Assembly (NCBI GenBank): GCA_948567375.1
Contig: OX419762.1
Location: 32,741,465-32,805,464, forward strand
Reading direction: 5' to 3'
Origin: Lunularia cruciata
Lineage: Eukaryota > Streptophyta > Marchantiopsida > Lunulariales > Lunulariaceae
Length of the DNA: 64,000 bases
The notes beneath the pieces are model-generated. The model had not been told where the DNA came from, made no database searches, and saw nothing but the letters and a program-made list of their open reading frames with translations. The translations under genes were made by a program, and so were the position numbers. Shown here piece by piece: positions 12,456 through 21,652 of the stretch. How positions within the stretch are numbered: position 1 is the first letter of the stretch; each line of letters begins with the position of its first letter.

Positions 12456-13500
12456 AGTGTCTTAGTCCAAGAGAGTGGATCACCCCTCTTGGAAGAGCAC
12501 AAACTACTAAAATTGAGTAATTTGAGGTGGAGAACATAGAGTAATTGCTAGACTTAGGAAGGACTTTAGAGAGTGGACGGGATGGATGCACCGAGAGAAC
12601 AATTCCCCGCACCTAGCTTTCCATTCCCAAATCCATTCCGCATCAAGGTTATGTACATCTAGCATGAGAAAATGAGGGTATTGCTAGTTTATCACTTTGG
12701 CACAGAATTCATGGATAGGGTGATGAACTCACCAAACCCGGTGATTCTACCTGTGGTGATATATGACAAAGAGTAGGATTTGACAATCTACATTCTATTA
12801 TGATAATATGGATGTAAATGTCCCAAATCCTCTTCCTTTCAACACTCAAGTAGAAATCCGTTATGTTGTGAGACCAAAAGTGATGTTTAGAGATTTTGTG
12901 GTTAGGAATTTTGGCAAGGAGTATTATCAACAAGCGGAAGCTTTTGAGATCCCAATGGTAGTTCCGATAGTTCATGCGCCTTCAAGAGTGATTATATTGA
13001 CTTTGTATTAAAGTAGACATTAGCAATTGAGTGTTGCACAAACCATGGATCCGTAGTTACAAGAGCTTTTGCAAGGAATGCAAGGGATGTTAAATGAATT
13101 TTGAGAGATTAAGATGACCATGGAGACATTACAAAATCAAGTGCAAATCCTCAAGAACGATCAAGCCATGCAAGAAGAAAAGCCATCTCAAAACCCAATA
13201 CCTACGACTGAAGTACTTAGAGAGGCACCTATGCCTTTCAACCCTATCAACGATGAAGCCACATTGCTACTCTAGATGAAGAAGACCTACAACATTGAGG
13301 CTTACAAGGGGCAGCGTATGATGGGAGTAGTGGAAAATTAGATCTCAAGAATGAATCGATATTTTTGATTGTTTTCAATAGAGATCACAAAGCATGCTAT
13401 AGGCGTGTTTTCATGTGGGTACTTGATCGATAAAGCCCTCACATGGTATGTTGCTTGGGAACAATCTATGTTGGTAGAGAGAAGGGAGGTCACATTGTCA
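12456..13500 (+). pseudogene. B1 leader and gag N-terminal part
   Basis: Frames around 13040-13500 read LQELLQGMQGMLNEF, a coiled-coil-like stretch, then MTMETLQNQVQILKNDQAM. Further on are YNIEAYKGQRMMG and DKALTWYVAWEQS, typical of Ty3 capsid (an ALTWY motif before the CCHC region). In-frame stops at several points make it dead. The frame disappears at about 13500, where GC-richer minisatellite DNA begins. What appears to be the rest of the same gag resumes near 23541 (PLVDSMQMAQTRLWGLRQ). Confidence 0.65.
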
Positions 13501-13559
13501 TCGGGAAAATAGCCCACGTGTACCCTTGAGGCTTTTGGGCTTTGAGGTAAAGGACTGGA

Positions 13560-13850
13560 AAGAAAGGGTTTGGAGAGAAAGGCCTGCTGGGAGAAAGGGA
13601 GAATTATCAAAGGGCTAGGGCTTGGCCAGGAGAGAAGGGGAATTTTTGAAAGTGATTGCTGGGCAGAAATTGGGAGAGAACGGCCTGCTAAAAAAACAAG
13701 AGAATTATCAAAGGGCTAGGGCTTGGCCAGGAGTGAAGGGGAATTTTTGAAAGTGATTGTTGGGCAGAAATTGGGAGAGAAAGGCCTGCTAGGAAAAAGG
13801 GAGAATTATCAAAGGGTTAAAGCTTGGCCAGGAAGGAGAGAAATTTGGGA
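13560..13850. repeat. ~101-bp tandem repeat, about 2.5 copies
   Basis: The motif GAGAATTATCAAAGGG recurs at about 13600, 13701 and 13802. Each is preceded by AGAAAGGCCTGCT-like and followed by CTTGGCCAGGA-like sequence. It lies directly left of the 89-bp array and shares its GGAG-rich composition. Confidence 0.85.
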
Positions 13851-13857
13851 AATTTTT

Positions 13858-14514
13858 GAGTTGGACAGGAGAGGTTTTGGCAGGAGGAGAAATTCTCAAG
13901 AAGCTGGAGGGTTTGGACAGAGGAACACACACAGGGGGAAATTTTTGAGTTGGACAGGAGAGGTTTTGGTAGGAGGAGAAATTCTCAAGAAGCTGGAGGG
14001 TTTGGACAGAGGAACACACACAAGAGGGAAATTTTCGAGTTGGACAGGAGGGGTTTTGGCAGGAGGAGAAATTCTTGAGAAGCTGGAGGGTTGTACAGAG
14101 GAACACACACAGGAGAGAAATTTTTGAGTTGGACAGGAGGGGTTTTGGTAGGAGGAGAAATTCTCAAGAAGCTGAAGGGTTTGGACAGAGAGAGAATGTG
14201 CAGGAAATTTTGAGTTGGACAGAGAGAGAATGTGCAGGAATTTTTGAGTTGGATAGGAGAGGGTTTGGCAAGTTAGAAATTCTCGAGAACTGAAAGGGCG
14301 GACAGAGGAAGACACACAGGAGAAGGAATTTTTGAGTTGGACAGGAGGGCTTGAGAGTGCAGGGGAGAGAAATTCTCAAGAACAGAAGGGTTTGGACAGA
14401 GAGAGAATGTGCAGGAATTTTTGAGTTGGACAAGAGAGGGTTTGGCAGGAGAGAAATTCTCAAGAGTGAAGGGTTTGGACAGAGAGAGAATGTGCAGGAA
14501 ATTTTGAGTTGGAC
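13858..14514. repeat. ~89-bp minisatellite array
   Basis: Units start GAGTTGGACAGGAGRGGTTT and contain GGAGAAATTCTCAAGAAGCT and GGAACACACACAGG. Units begin near 13861, 13950, 14040 and 14129 (period 89-90), then shorter variants with AGAGAGAATGTGCAGGAA run to 14514. The unit length is not a multiple of three, yet long frames exist on both strands. I regard these as by-products of the repeat. The array is split by the LTR element at 14515 and resumes at 22345. Confidence 0.9.
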
Positions 14515-15206
14515 TGTAACACCCATTTGTGCATGTGTGTGGTATTGTGATATTTAGCTTGGTATTACAAGTACTTAAGAGATATTATTTATATAGAGAT
14601 AAAGGATGGTTCTATATTAGTCATGGTTAGCTAAAGTTAGTCATAGCTAAGATAGATGGGACCTTACTTTAGAGGAAGTAGAAAAGATGAGCACCACTAT
14701 TTTGGATTTTAGTGTGTTGACTTGGTATTATTCCTAGGTGTTTGGCTTTGGGGAAAGAGTTGAGAACTCTTGGGCCCGCAAGCCTTTTTGTTTTGGATTC
14801 TTCTTTAGTCCAAGGATAGCCCATGTGAAGGAATCCTTGCTTTAGTGGTTGGGTCAAGATAAGACCACATGCTTAGGGGAATATGCCCATGTGAATGGAT
14901 ATTCCTTTCTACTTTTTGACTTTACTTGACTTTTAGTCTAGTAACTTGAGTTACTACGGTAATTAGTAACTTTGGTACGTAACTATTTCACAAGTATATA
15001 AACAAGGAGTGAGGAGGTACTCATCATCCTTTCATTTGCAACTATCTCTCTCTCATTGAGTTCTCTAGTGAGCAATGTCTTGAGTCTTGGAGTGTTAGCC
15101 TTGGAGGAGTATGATGGAGTTGGGGTTCCTTGCCTTCTTAGTCCATGGTGCGCTACCATAATAGCCATCAGAGGTTCATCCTGAGTGAGAGACAGGCCGG
15201 CTCACA
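14515..15206 (+). repeat. 5' LTR of the intact Ty3 element
   Basis: It starts TGTAACACCC and ends GGCTCACA. A TATA-like AAGTATATAAAC at about 14992-15003 probably drives transcription. A short palindrome GTAACTTGAGTTAC lies just upstream at 14941-14954. It matches 21653-22344 base for base except one site. Confidence 0.95.
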
Positions 15207-15210
15207 TTTT

Positions 15211-15230
15211 TGGTTCCGTTGCCGGGACCT
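15211..15230 (+). promoter_or_regulatory. Primer binding site, tRNA-Asp-like
   Basis: TGGTTCCGTTGCCGGGACCT lies four bases after the LTR. It resembles the plant Tat/Athila-type site TGGCGCCGTTGCCGGGGA, which is complementary to a tRNA 3' end. The exact tRNA was not confirmed. Confidence 0.75.
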
Positions 15231-15247
15231 CTCTAGAAGGCAAGATA

Positions 15248-15418
15248 ATGTTCCGCGTCCAATTCTACATTAGGCAGAAGGAGGCTATGAGAGCTCACTT
15301 GGAGAGAACATTAGGAGAGGAGAGGGCTGAACTTATGTTAGAGAACCAAGATCCATTTGTATACCCTGTAGTTCATTATGATGTCTTTGAGGTGATTTTG
15401 TACATCTTGTACACATGA
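15248..15418 (+). CDS. Leader mini-ORF 1, PFVYP motif
   Basis: The frame is open from 15185, but that start lies in the LTR/primer site, so the ATG at 15248 is preferred (56 aa). The product begins with a basic FRVQFYIRQKEAMRAHLE stretch and ends with DPFVYPVVHYDVF and ILYILYT. The C-terminal part resembles the end of leader mini-ORF 2 (EPFVFPRVDY...VMYILY, 16543-16707). The frame precedes gag-pol in the element's RNA. Function is unknown. It could be an upstream regulatory ORF or a remnant of a duplicated coding region. Confidence 0.4.
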   Translation: MFRVQFYIRQKEAMRAHLERTLGEERAELMLENQDPFVYPVVHYDVFEVILYILYT

Positions 15419-15481
15419 GAGGAATTGGAGAGATTGTGTGAGGTGGATTGCAGATTTTGGGGATTAAGGTGATTTTGGGCA

Positions 15482-15514
15482 AAATCTCAAGTTTGAGATC
15501 TGGACTTGAGATTT
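15482..15514 (+). other. Leader hairpin, 10-bp perfect stem
   Basis: AAATCTCAAG (15482-15491) pairs with CTTGAGATTT (15505-15514) across a 13-nt loop. It lies in the untranslated leader of the intact element, where dimerisation or packaging signals are found in related elements. Its role is unproven. Confidence 0.45.
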
Positions 15515-16042
15515 CTACACATGATAGCTTGGGTTATCTTTCAATTAGCACACTTGAAATTATTGAGAGAGCTTCTATGCGCACTGGGCTAGAATTTTTG
15601 AAAGTTGATAGGGTAAAGTGCTCCCGCAACTGCATGCTCTCTGGAAAATTGTACAGAGTCTGCCATTTCTTCAATGTTTAGTGAATTGTCCTGAAAATTT
15701 CCAAGAAAATTCAGTGCATTGTATCCTACCTGGTGCCACAAAAATTAGAGAGAGATCATTTTTGCGCAGTGCGTTATGAGTTTTTGAAGTGAGGGGGGTG
15801 GTTTTCAGACCAAATCTAAAATATGGGTGCTGAATAGAAAGGTGTCTAGGCCAAATGGCTCGATGAAAAGATCTAAAATTTTGCAGGGAGGGACTCCCTA
15901 GAGTTGTGATCAAGTGTGGAAAATTTCAAAGGACTGTGACATATTAGTTGGGAGATTTGAGTGACATTGTGAGGAAGGGTCAATTCTGCAGAGTGGAGAT
16001 CTCATGCATGAGAAGTTTGAGATCAACAAAAAGCATGTTTGA

Positions 16043-16540
16043 GTGTTTAGATTCATCTTGGGGAACATGGAGAGTCATCAAGAGTGGAAATTGAGATTAT
16101 GCAAGGTTCCCCAAGGGTTTGAGGTGATTGTAGGGGTGGATTTGAGGAAAAGAGAGTTTACAATAGAATTTGAAGAGAGTGTTGAGAGGATCCAAAAACC
16201 TACACCACTTGGAGGAAAGAGTGAGTCTAAGTGCTTTCTATGTGGAGAGAAGGGACATAAGGCAAGTTCATGTCCATTGACCTTTGAGAGCAAGAGATTG
16301 AGGGAAAGGAGAGGCTTACTTGACTTGGGTTTGCATGTTGGACCTTCTTCACCAAGATTGGGAGGGAGAAGATCTAAGACCAAGGAGTTGTGTGAGGTTT
16401 GTGGAGTTGAAGGACTTCCAAAAGGACATGAGTGTAGTGGAGTAAAAGCACTTTTGGAAACTTTGGTGAAGGATCTTGGAGAGAGTCTTAATACAGCTAC
16501 AGAAATACTACCACCTTCATCAGCTAGTTCTCAAGATTAG
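16043..16540 (+). CDS. Extra leader ORF with CCHC zinc knuckle
   Basis: This 165-residue frame lies between the primer site and gag-pol. Near residues 64-77 is a canonical retroviral-type knuckle CFLCGEKGHKASSC (C-X2-C-X4-H-X4-C). Near residues 117-131 a second Cys/His cluster reads CEVCGVEGLPKGHEC. The N-terminus contains KLRLCKVPQGFEVIV and RKREFTIEFEESV. The gag-pol frame has its own knuckle, so this is an additional nucleic-acid-binding ORF, not the normal nucleocapsid. Its stop overlaps the start region of mini-ORF 2 (TAGTGATG). It may be a captured or duplicated gag-like gene. A chance frame is unlikely given the intact knuckle. Confidence 0.6.
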   Translation: MFRFILGNMESHQEWKLRLCKVPQGFEVIVGVDLRKREFTIEFEESVERIQKPTPLGGKSESKCFLCGEKGHKASSCPLTFESKRLRERRGLLDLGLHVGPSSPRLGGRRSKTKELCEVCGVEGLPKGHECSGVKALLETLVKDLGESLNTATEILPPSSASSQD

Positions 16541-16542
16541 TG

Positions 16543-16707
16543 ATGGAGATAATCTTTCAACTTATGGATAAACTATCCATGAGAGTTAGATTAATATGCA
16601 CTCTAGGATTTGATGTTGCTATAGAAATCTTGGAGCAACCTGAACCTTTTGTGTTCCCTAGAGTGGATTATTCTCAGATGGTGTTAGTCATGTATATACT
16701 CTATTAG
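16543..16707 (+). CDS. Leader mini-ORF 2, PFVFP motif
   Basis: A 54-residue frame begins two bases after the preceding stop. It contains LGFDVAIEILEQPEPFVFP, followed by RVDYSQMVLVMYILY. The pattern L-E-x-x-x-PFV-aromatic-P-x-V-x-Y, ending YILY, is shared with mini-ORF 1 at 15248. The start follows the zinc-knuckle ORF so closely that the two may be translationally coupled or parts of one ancestral protein. Function is unknown. Confidence 0.4.
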   Translation: MEIIFQLMDKLSMRVRLICTLGFDVAIEILEQPEPFVFPRVDYSQMVLVMYILY

Positions 16708-16777
16708 TAATAGAGTGAGAGAAAAAAAAAGAGGAAAAAAAAAAATTGAGAGAAAAGAAAGATAGTGAGGGGTTAAG

Positions 16778-19700
16778 ATGGGGAAACTTCCGGTTTTCTT
16801 TGGCAAGGATGGAGAAGATGTGGAGGCCTTTGTGAGAGACTTCAAGAGAGCTTGCATAGGAAACAATGAGAGGAGGAAGAATGAGTGGGCCTCATTATTA
16901 CCAGATTTCTTTGAGGATGCAGCACTTACATGGTATGAGTCAGAATACCAAAAGAGAGAGAGGAGAGAGGGGGAAGAGGAGTCTTGGGAGACTTTGACTT
17001 CAGCACTCATTGAGAACTTTCTTCCTGATGAGAGTTATGAGAGATTGATGAGTGAGGTTACATTTCTCAAGCAAGGAGATGGAGAGAAAGTGAGAGTCTA
17101 TGTGGAAAGAGTGGAAAAATTGGAGTCCAGATTTCGCATAGTGTTGAGGAAGGGTGGGGATGATGTGGAGACTACAATGATTGGCATAGGGGCCATGCTC
17201 ACCAAGAATTTTGTGGGAGGATTGAGACCACAAATTAGAAGCAAGGTGAGATATGAGAAACCTTCTTCCAAGGTTGAAGCTATCAAGATCGCAATTCGTA
17301 TGGAGGAGAGTTTGGAAGGGGATGAAAGTGATTTGGTGGTGAAGGAGGTTGTGCATCCTCCTCAAGGCTACAAGTATGGTGGAACTTCTGATACTTTGGT
17401 GACAAGGGTTGCACCACAAGTAGTAGTTGCTCCAGTTCTTGCACCTCCACCAAAAGATCCACTCCAAACCATCACAGAACAACTTGCGGATCTCAAGATC
17501 AATGTGGTGCAATTATGGGAGAAGAGAGAGGTGGATCAGAATGTAGGGAGAGGGCCTAGGAGTTATGGAAACCATCCATATAGAGGAGGCCAACCAGCCA
17601 ACAATTTCAATGATAGAAATTGTTTTGGTTGTGGGGGAAGAGGCCATATCCAAAGGAATTGCCCAAATTCCACTTACCATGGAGGAAGGGGTTATGAGGG
17701 AGCCAATAGAGGGAAAGAGGGAGGTAGTGAAACCCAAGTGGCTCCTAATCCCAACAAAGGTAAGGGGATAGCATCCATAGATGTGGTTGAGAGCAAGTAT
17801 GAGAAGGGAGAGTGCTCAAACTCCAAGGGTCCTAATTTGGAGCTTTTGGCACAAGAGAAGAAGAGAGCTCATTTTGCAGAGGATGTTCACTCTTCTCAAG
17901 GATTTACTTCAAGCAAGGATACTCCTATGTCTACTAGGAGCACTCGCACCTCAACACCATCAACAACAAAGACTCCAAGGAAGAAGTTGGGGATGGAGGA
18001 CTTCTTGATCTCCAAGCAACAATGGAACTACAATGTGTTGGAGGATGTTGGTAGTCACAAGGCTAACATCACAGTGGGCCAATTAATTGCTTTGAACCCT
18101 ACCTTGAGAAAGGAGCTTAGAGGTGGTTTGAGTTCTACAAGGAGCAAGAAGAAGAAGAAGGCAAAAGTTCCAATATCAATGGGGGTGGTGGATGCCAAGC
18201 CAGCACCATGGGAAGCTTGTGAATATGCCTCCAAGATTGATGTGAGAGTGAATGGTCACAACATCAAGGATGCATTGGTTGATGGAGGATCAGCAGTGAA
18301 TGCCATGTCAGAAAGGTTGATGAAGAAGTTGGGTATGATACCCTCAAGAGCTTCAACATTTGTGGTGAGCATGGCAAACAAGCAACAAGTTCGACCAGTA
18401 GGAGTGATGGATAAGGTGGTAGTTTCAGTTATGGGAGTTCAAAATCTCATGACTTTCCAAGTCTTGAAGGATTCAAGCTATGACTTACTTCTTGGGAGGC
18501 CATGGTTGAGAGCAGCACGCACAACTGATCGATGGCACAAAGGGTACTTAAGGATTGGGCCATCAAACCATAGAGTCACTGTTCCTGTGACTAACACCAC
18601 CAACACCTCACATTCAGATACCCCATCTTCTGATTATTGGGAATCTGATTCAAAAGGAGGAGCTTCAGGTGTGGACACAAGCATGGAAGAGGAGACTTCC
18701 ACGGAGGAGGATGAATCTGAATCTGATTCAGATGTGTATCCTTTGTGTGCTATGGATTTTGCACCTAAGCCAGAGGTTTTGAAGGACCCAGATAAATCAC
18801 CATTGACACTTGAGGAGGTAGAGAGAAGGTTATCTACCCTCAAGTATGGCCCAAATGTTACCAAGGAGGAGAAGGTGAGATTTGAGGAGATTTTCTGCAA
18901 GTTCATCCATGTGTTTGCTTTTAGTTACAAGGATTTGAAGGAAGTCACCTTGGAGGAGCACAAGATAGAGGTGGAGTCACATGCAAGACCAATCCGCCAA
19001 AAGCAACGTCGCATTAGCCCACCAATATCTTTGGTTGTGAAGGAGGAGATTGATAAGCTCAAGGAGGCTGGATTTATCTTTGAGGTGGAGAATTCAGAAT
19101 GGGTGTCTCCAATTGTCATTGTGAAGAAAAAGAATGGCAAGCTTCGGGTATGTGTGGATTACAAGAAGCTCAATGCTGTTACCAAGAAGGACTACTACCC
19201 ATTGCCATTCATTGATGAGATCTTGGAGGAGGTTGCAGGTCATGAGAGGTACAGTTTTGGAGATGGTTATAGTGGATATAACCAAATCAAGATTGCACCA
19301 GAGCATCAACAACTCACCACATTCACCACACCTTGGGGAACTTACGCTTTCAAGGTCATGCCTTTTGGGCTTTGCAATGCTCCAGCCACATTCCAACGGT
19401 TCATGAACAAGGTATTTGAACCTTTCATTGGGAAATTTGTGAGAGATTTCATTGATGACTTTTGTGTCTATGGGAGCAAGGAGGAGCACTTTGAGCACCT
19501 AATCAAAGTCTTGCAACGCTTGGATGAGGCAAATGCATCACTCAACCCAGAGAAGTGCATTTTTGGATGTGAAGAAGGTCTACTTTTGGGGCACATCATC
19601 TCCAAGGATGGAATAGCAGTTGATCCTGAGAAGGTGAGGAAAATCTCAGACCTTCCATTCCCTTCAAGCTTGACAAAGTTACGCCAATTCTTGGGAATGG

Positions 19701-21604
19701 TTGGGTACTATAGGAGGTTCATCTTCTCATTTTCCAACAAGGCTTATGCATTGACCATCTACATGAAGAAGGGTGTAGATTACATGGTGATTTTGGAAGA
19801 CAAGGAGGCTCTCAAAGCTTTTGAGGAGCTCAAGCAATCCCTTGTTGTAGCTCCAATTCTTGCTAAACCTGATTGGAGTAAGCCTTTCATCCTCTACACT
19901 GATGCTTCTAATGTAGCTATAGGATGCACTCTTAGTCAATTAGACCAAGATGGGCATGATCATCCAATAGCTTATGCTAGTAGGCAGATGGTTTCAGCAG
20001 AGAAGAACTACTCTGTCACAGAGAGAGAAGGGTTGGCAGTGATCTTTGGTCTCAAGAAGTTTAGACACTACTTGATTGGAGGGAAAGCCACGATTGTCAC
20101 GGATCACAAGGCTTTGAAGTACATCTTCAACAAGCCTAATGTTGAAGGGAGACTAGCAAGGTGGATGATTCTCTTGTCTGAGTATGACTACACAATTGAG
20201 GATAGGCCAGGAAAGAAACATGCAAATGCTGATTTGTTATCTAGAGCCTATGATCATGATGGAGATGAGCCAGTAGATGATTCCTTCCCAGATGAGGAGC
20301 TCATGACAATCTCAGTCACTCAAGAGGTTCCAATGGAGTACAAGGAGATTGTGGATTTTGTGACAAGAGGTAACTATCCAGAAGGGATGCATGCTAGGGA
20401 GAGGAAGGCCCTTGCAGCAAGATCTAGACCTTACACAATGGTGGATGATATTCTTTTTCACCAAGGAGCAGATGGTCTACTTCGAAGAGCAGTGGGTAAG
20501 GAAGAGTCTATCCTACTCATAAAGGAGTTTCATGAAGGTTTAGTATGTGGAGGACACTTTGCAGGAAAGGTGACTGCTTTCAAGATTCTAGATGCAGGTT
20601 ACCATTGGAGAGGGATTTTCAAGGATTGTCTTGATTATTGCAAAACTTGTCATGTTTGTCAAGCTTTTGCTAGAAAGTCTACATCCACTCCACCACTTAG
20701 ATCAATTCCATTGCTAGGACCCTTTGAGAAGTGGGGAATTGATTTTGTAGGACCTCTCAATAGAACCCCAAGGAACAATCGGTACATTGTGGTAGTTACT
20801 GATTACCTTACCAAGTGGGTTGAGGCTAGACCATTGAGGGATAAGAATGAAGATGAAGTGGGTAGATTTCTTTATGAACGCATTATCACTAGGTTTGGAT
20901 GCCCTTTGGAGTTGGTTTCTGATAGAGGAGGAGAGTTTACAGGAAGCATTACTACAGCCATGCTACGACATTTCTCTATCACACATAGAGTAACTACATC
21001 CTATAAGCCAAATTCCAATGGCTTGGCAGAGAGAACCAATCAGACCTTGTGCATGATGTTGGCCAAAGATGCAGAAATGGAGGGGGCTAAACATCATTGG
21101 GACAAGAGGATTCATGCAGTTTTGTGGGAGTATAGGACAACCATGAAGACTTCCACTGGATATTCTCCATTCCAATTGGTGTATGGTATTGAGTCTACCT
21201 TACCTATTCACTTTGATCTTCCTACCTTCCAAAGCATTCATAGGAGATTGAAGAAAGCACAAGGAAGTGATGCAGAGAAGTCAAGGAAGGATCAACTCAT
21301 GGAGTTGGAAGAGGCAAGAGCAGTTGCTATGGTTCGAGTGGAGCAAGCCCAAAGGAAACAAAAGGAGAGCTATGACAAGAGGCAAGGCAAGAAGAAGGTG
21401 GAGCCTTTCAAAGAAGGTGATTGGGTAATGTTGTTTGATTCCATTCGATTCAAGAGAGTACAAAAGAAGTTTTTGCCTAAGTACTTTGGACCTTTCAGAG
21501 TAGAGAAGGTGTGGGGAAATTACACTTATGATCTCAAGGAGTTGGGAGGAAGACACTTTGATAGGATTAACCATGATAAGTTGAAGATGTACCATAGAAG
21601 GTAG
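16778..21604 (+). CDS. Gag-Pol polyprotein, intact, no chromodomain
   Basis: One uninterrupted frame of 1608 residues encodes all proteins needed for retrotransposition. Domains in order: capsid about 1-270; CCHC knuckle CFGCGGRGHIQRNC near 282; aspartic protease with VDGGSAVNAM near 500; reverse transcriptase about 740-960 with VSPIVIVKKKNGKLRVCVDY and the catalytic FIDDF near 890 (usual form YVDD or FLDD); RNase H with YTDASNVAIG near 1040 and TDHKAL near 1107. Integrase has an H-H-C-C finger (about 1251-1294) and catalytic D1321, D1382, E1418, with D and E 35 residues apart. The end carries a GPF-type motif and no chromodomain. The ATG at 16778 follows an A-rich leader. Confidence 0.95.
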   Translation: MGKLPVFFGKDGEDVEAFVRDFKRACIGNNERRKNEWASLLPDFFEDAALTWYESEYQKRERREGEEESWETLTSALIENFLPDESYERLMSEVTFLKQGDGEKVRVYVERVEKLESRFRIVLRKGGDDVETTMIGIGAMLTKNFVGGLRPQIRSKVRYEKPSSKVEAIKIAIRMEESLEGDESDLVVKEVVHPPQGYKYGGTSDTLVTRVAPQVVVAPVLAPPPKDPLQTITEQLADLKINVVQLWEKREVDQNVGRGPRSYGNHPYRGGQPANNFNDRNCFGCGGRGHIQRNCPNSTYHGGRGYEGANRGKEGGSETQVAPNPNKGKGIASIDVVESKYEKGECSNSKGPNLELLAQEKKRAHFAEDVHSSQGFTSSKDTPMSTRSTRTSTPSTTKTPRKKLGMEDFLISKQQWNYNVLEDVGSHKANITVGQLIALNPTLRKELRGGLSSTRSKKKKKAKVPISMGVVDAKPAPWEACEYASKIDVRVNGHNIKDALVDGGSAVNAMSERLMKKLGMIPSRASTFVVSMANKQQVRPVGVMDKVVVSVMGVQNLMTFQVLKDSSYDLLLGRPWLRAARTTDRWHKGYLRIGPSNHRVTVPVTNTTNTSHSDTPSSDYWESDSKGGASGVDTSMEEETSTEEDESESDSDVYPLCAMDFAPKPEVLKDPDKSPLTLEEVERRLSTLKYGPNVTKEEKVRFEEIFCKFIHVFAFSYKDLKEVTLEEHKIEVESHARPIRQKQRRISPPISLVVKEEIDKLKEAGFIFEVENSEWVSPIVIVKKKNGKLRVCVDYKKLNAVTKKDYYPLPFIDEILEEVAGHERYSFGDGYSGYNQIKIAPEHQQLTTFTTPWGTYAFKVMPFGLCNAPATFQRFMNKVFEPFIGKFVRDFIDDFCVYGSKEEHFEHLIKVLQRLDEANASLNPEKCIFGCEEGLLLGHIISKDGIAVDPEKVRKISDLPFPSSLTKLRQFLGMVGYYRRFIFSFSNKAYALTIYMKKGVDYMVILEDKEALKAFEELKQSLVVAPILAKPDWSKPFILYTDASNVAIGCTLSQLDQDGHDHPIAYASRQMVSAEKNYSVTEREGLAVIFGLKKFRHYLIGGKATIVTDHKALKYIFNKPNVEGRLARWMILLSEYDYTIEDRPGKKHANADLLSRAYDHDGDEPVDDSFPDEELMTISVTQEVPMEYKEIVDFVTRGNYPEGMHARERKALAARSRPYTMVDDILFHQGADGLLRRAVGKEESILLIKEFHEGLVCGGHFAGKVTAFKILDAGYHWRGIFKDCLDYCKTCHVCQAFARKSTSTPPLRSIPLLGPFEKWGIDFVGPLNRTPRNNRYIVVVTDYLTKWVEARPLRDKNEDEVGRFLYERIITRFGCPLELVSDRGGEFTGSITTAMLRHFSITHRVTTSYKPNSNGLAERTNQTLCMMLAKDAEMEGAKHHWDKRIHAVLWEYRTTMKTSTGYSPFQLVYGIESTLPIHFDLPTFQSIHRRLKKAQGSDAEKSRKDQLMELEEARAVAMVRVEQAQRKQKESYDKRQGKKKVEPFKEGDWVMLFDSIRFKRVQKKFLPKYFGPFRVEKVWGNYTYDLKELGGRHFDRINHDKLKMYHRR

Positions 21605-21611
21605 AGAGACC

Positions 21612-21633
21612 TTCACTTTGAGGACAAAGTGAA
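21612..21633 (+). other. 3' hairpin TTTGAGGACAAA next to the polypurine tract
   Basis: TTCACTTTG (21612-21620) pairs perfectly with CAAAGTGAA (21625-21633) over the loop AGGA. It begins seven bases after the gag-pol stop and precedes the plus-strand primer tract. From memory, a similar ATTGAGGACAAT palindrome occurs at this place in many plant Tat/Athila elements, so it is probably a conserved signal. Confidence 0.7.
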
Positions 21634-21640
21634 AACTTAG

Positions 21641-21652
21641 TCCGGGGGTAAA
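21641..21652 (+). promoter_or_regulatory. Polypurine tract of the intact element
   Basis: TCCGGGGGTAAA immediately precedes the 3' LTR start TGTAAC at 21653. This is the expected place for plus-strand DNA priming. Confidence 0.65.

Noticed and set aside
13723..14526. Long open frames on both strands of the minisatellite (up to 139 codons)
   Set aside because: They follow from the tandem repetition. The unit is not a multiple of three, the products are low-complexity repeats and no start context or motif supports them.
16684..17512. Minus-strand frames opposite the intact gag-pol
   Set aside because: They are shadows of a long, motif-rich plus-strand frame and have no recognisable domains.
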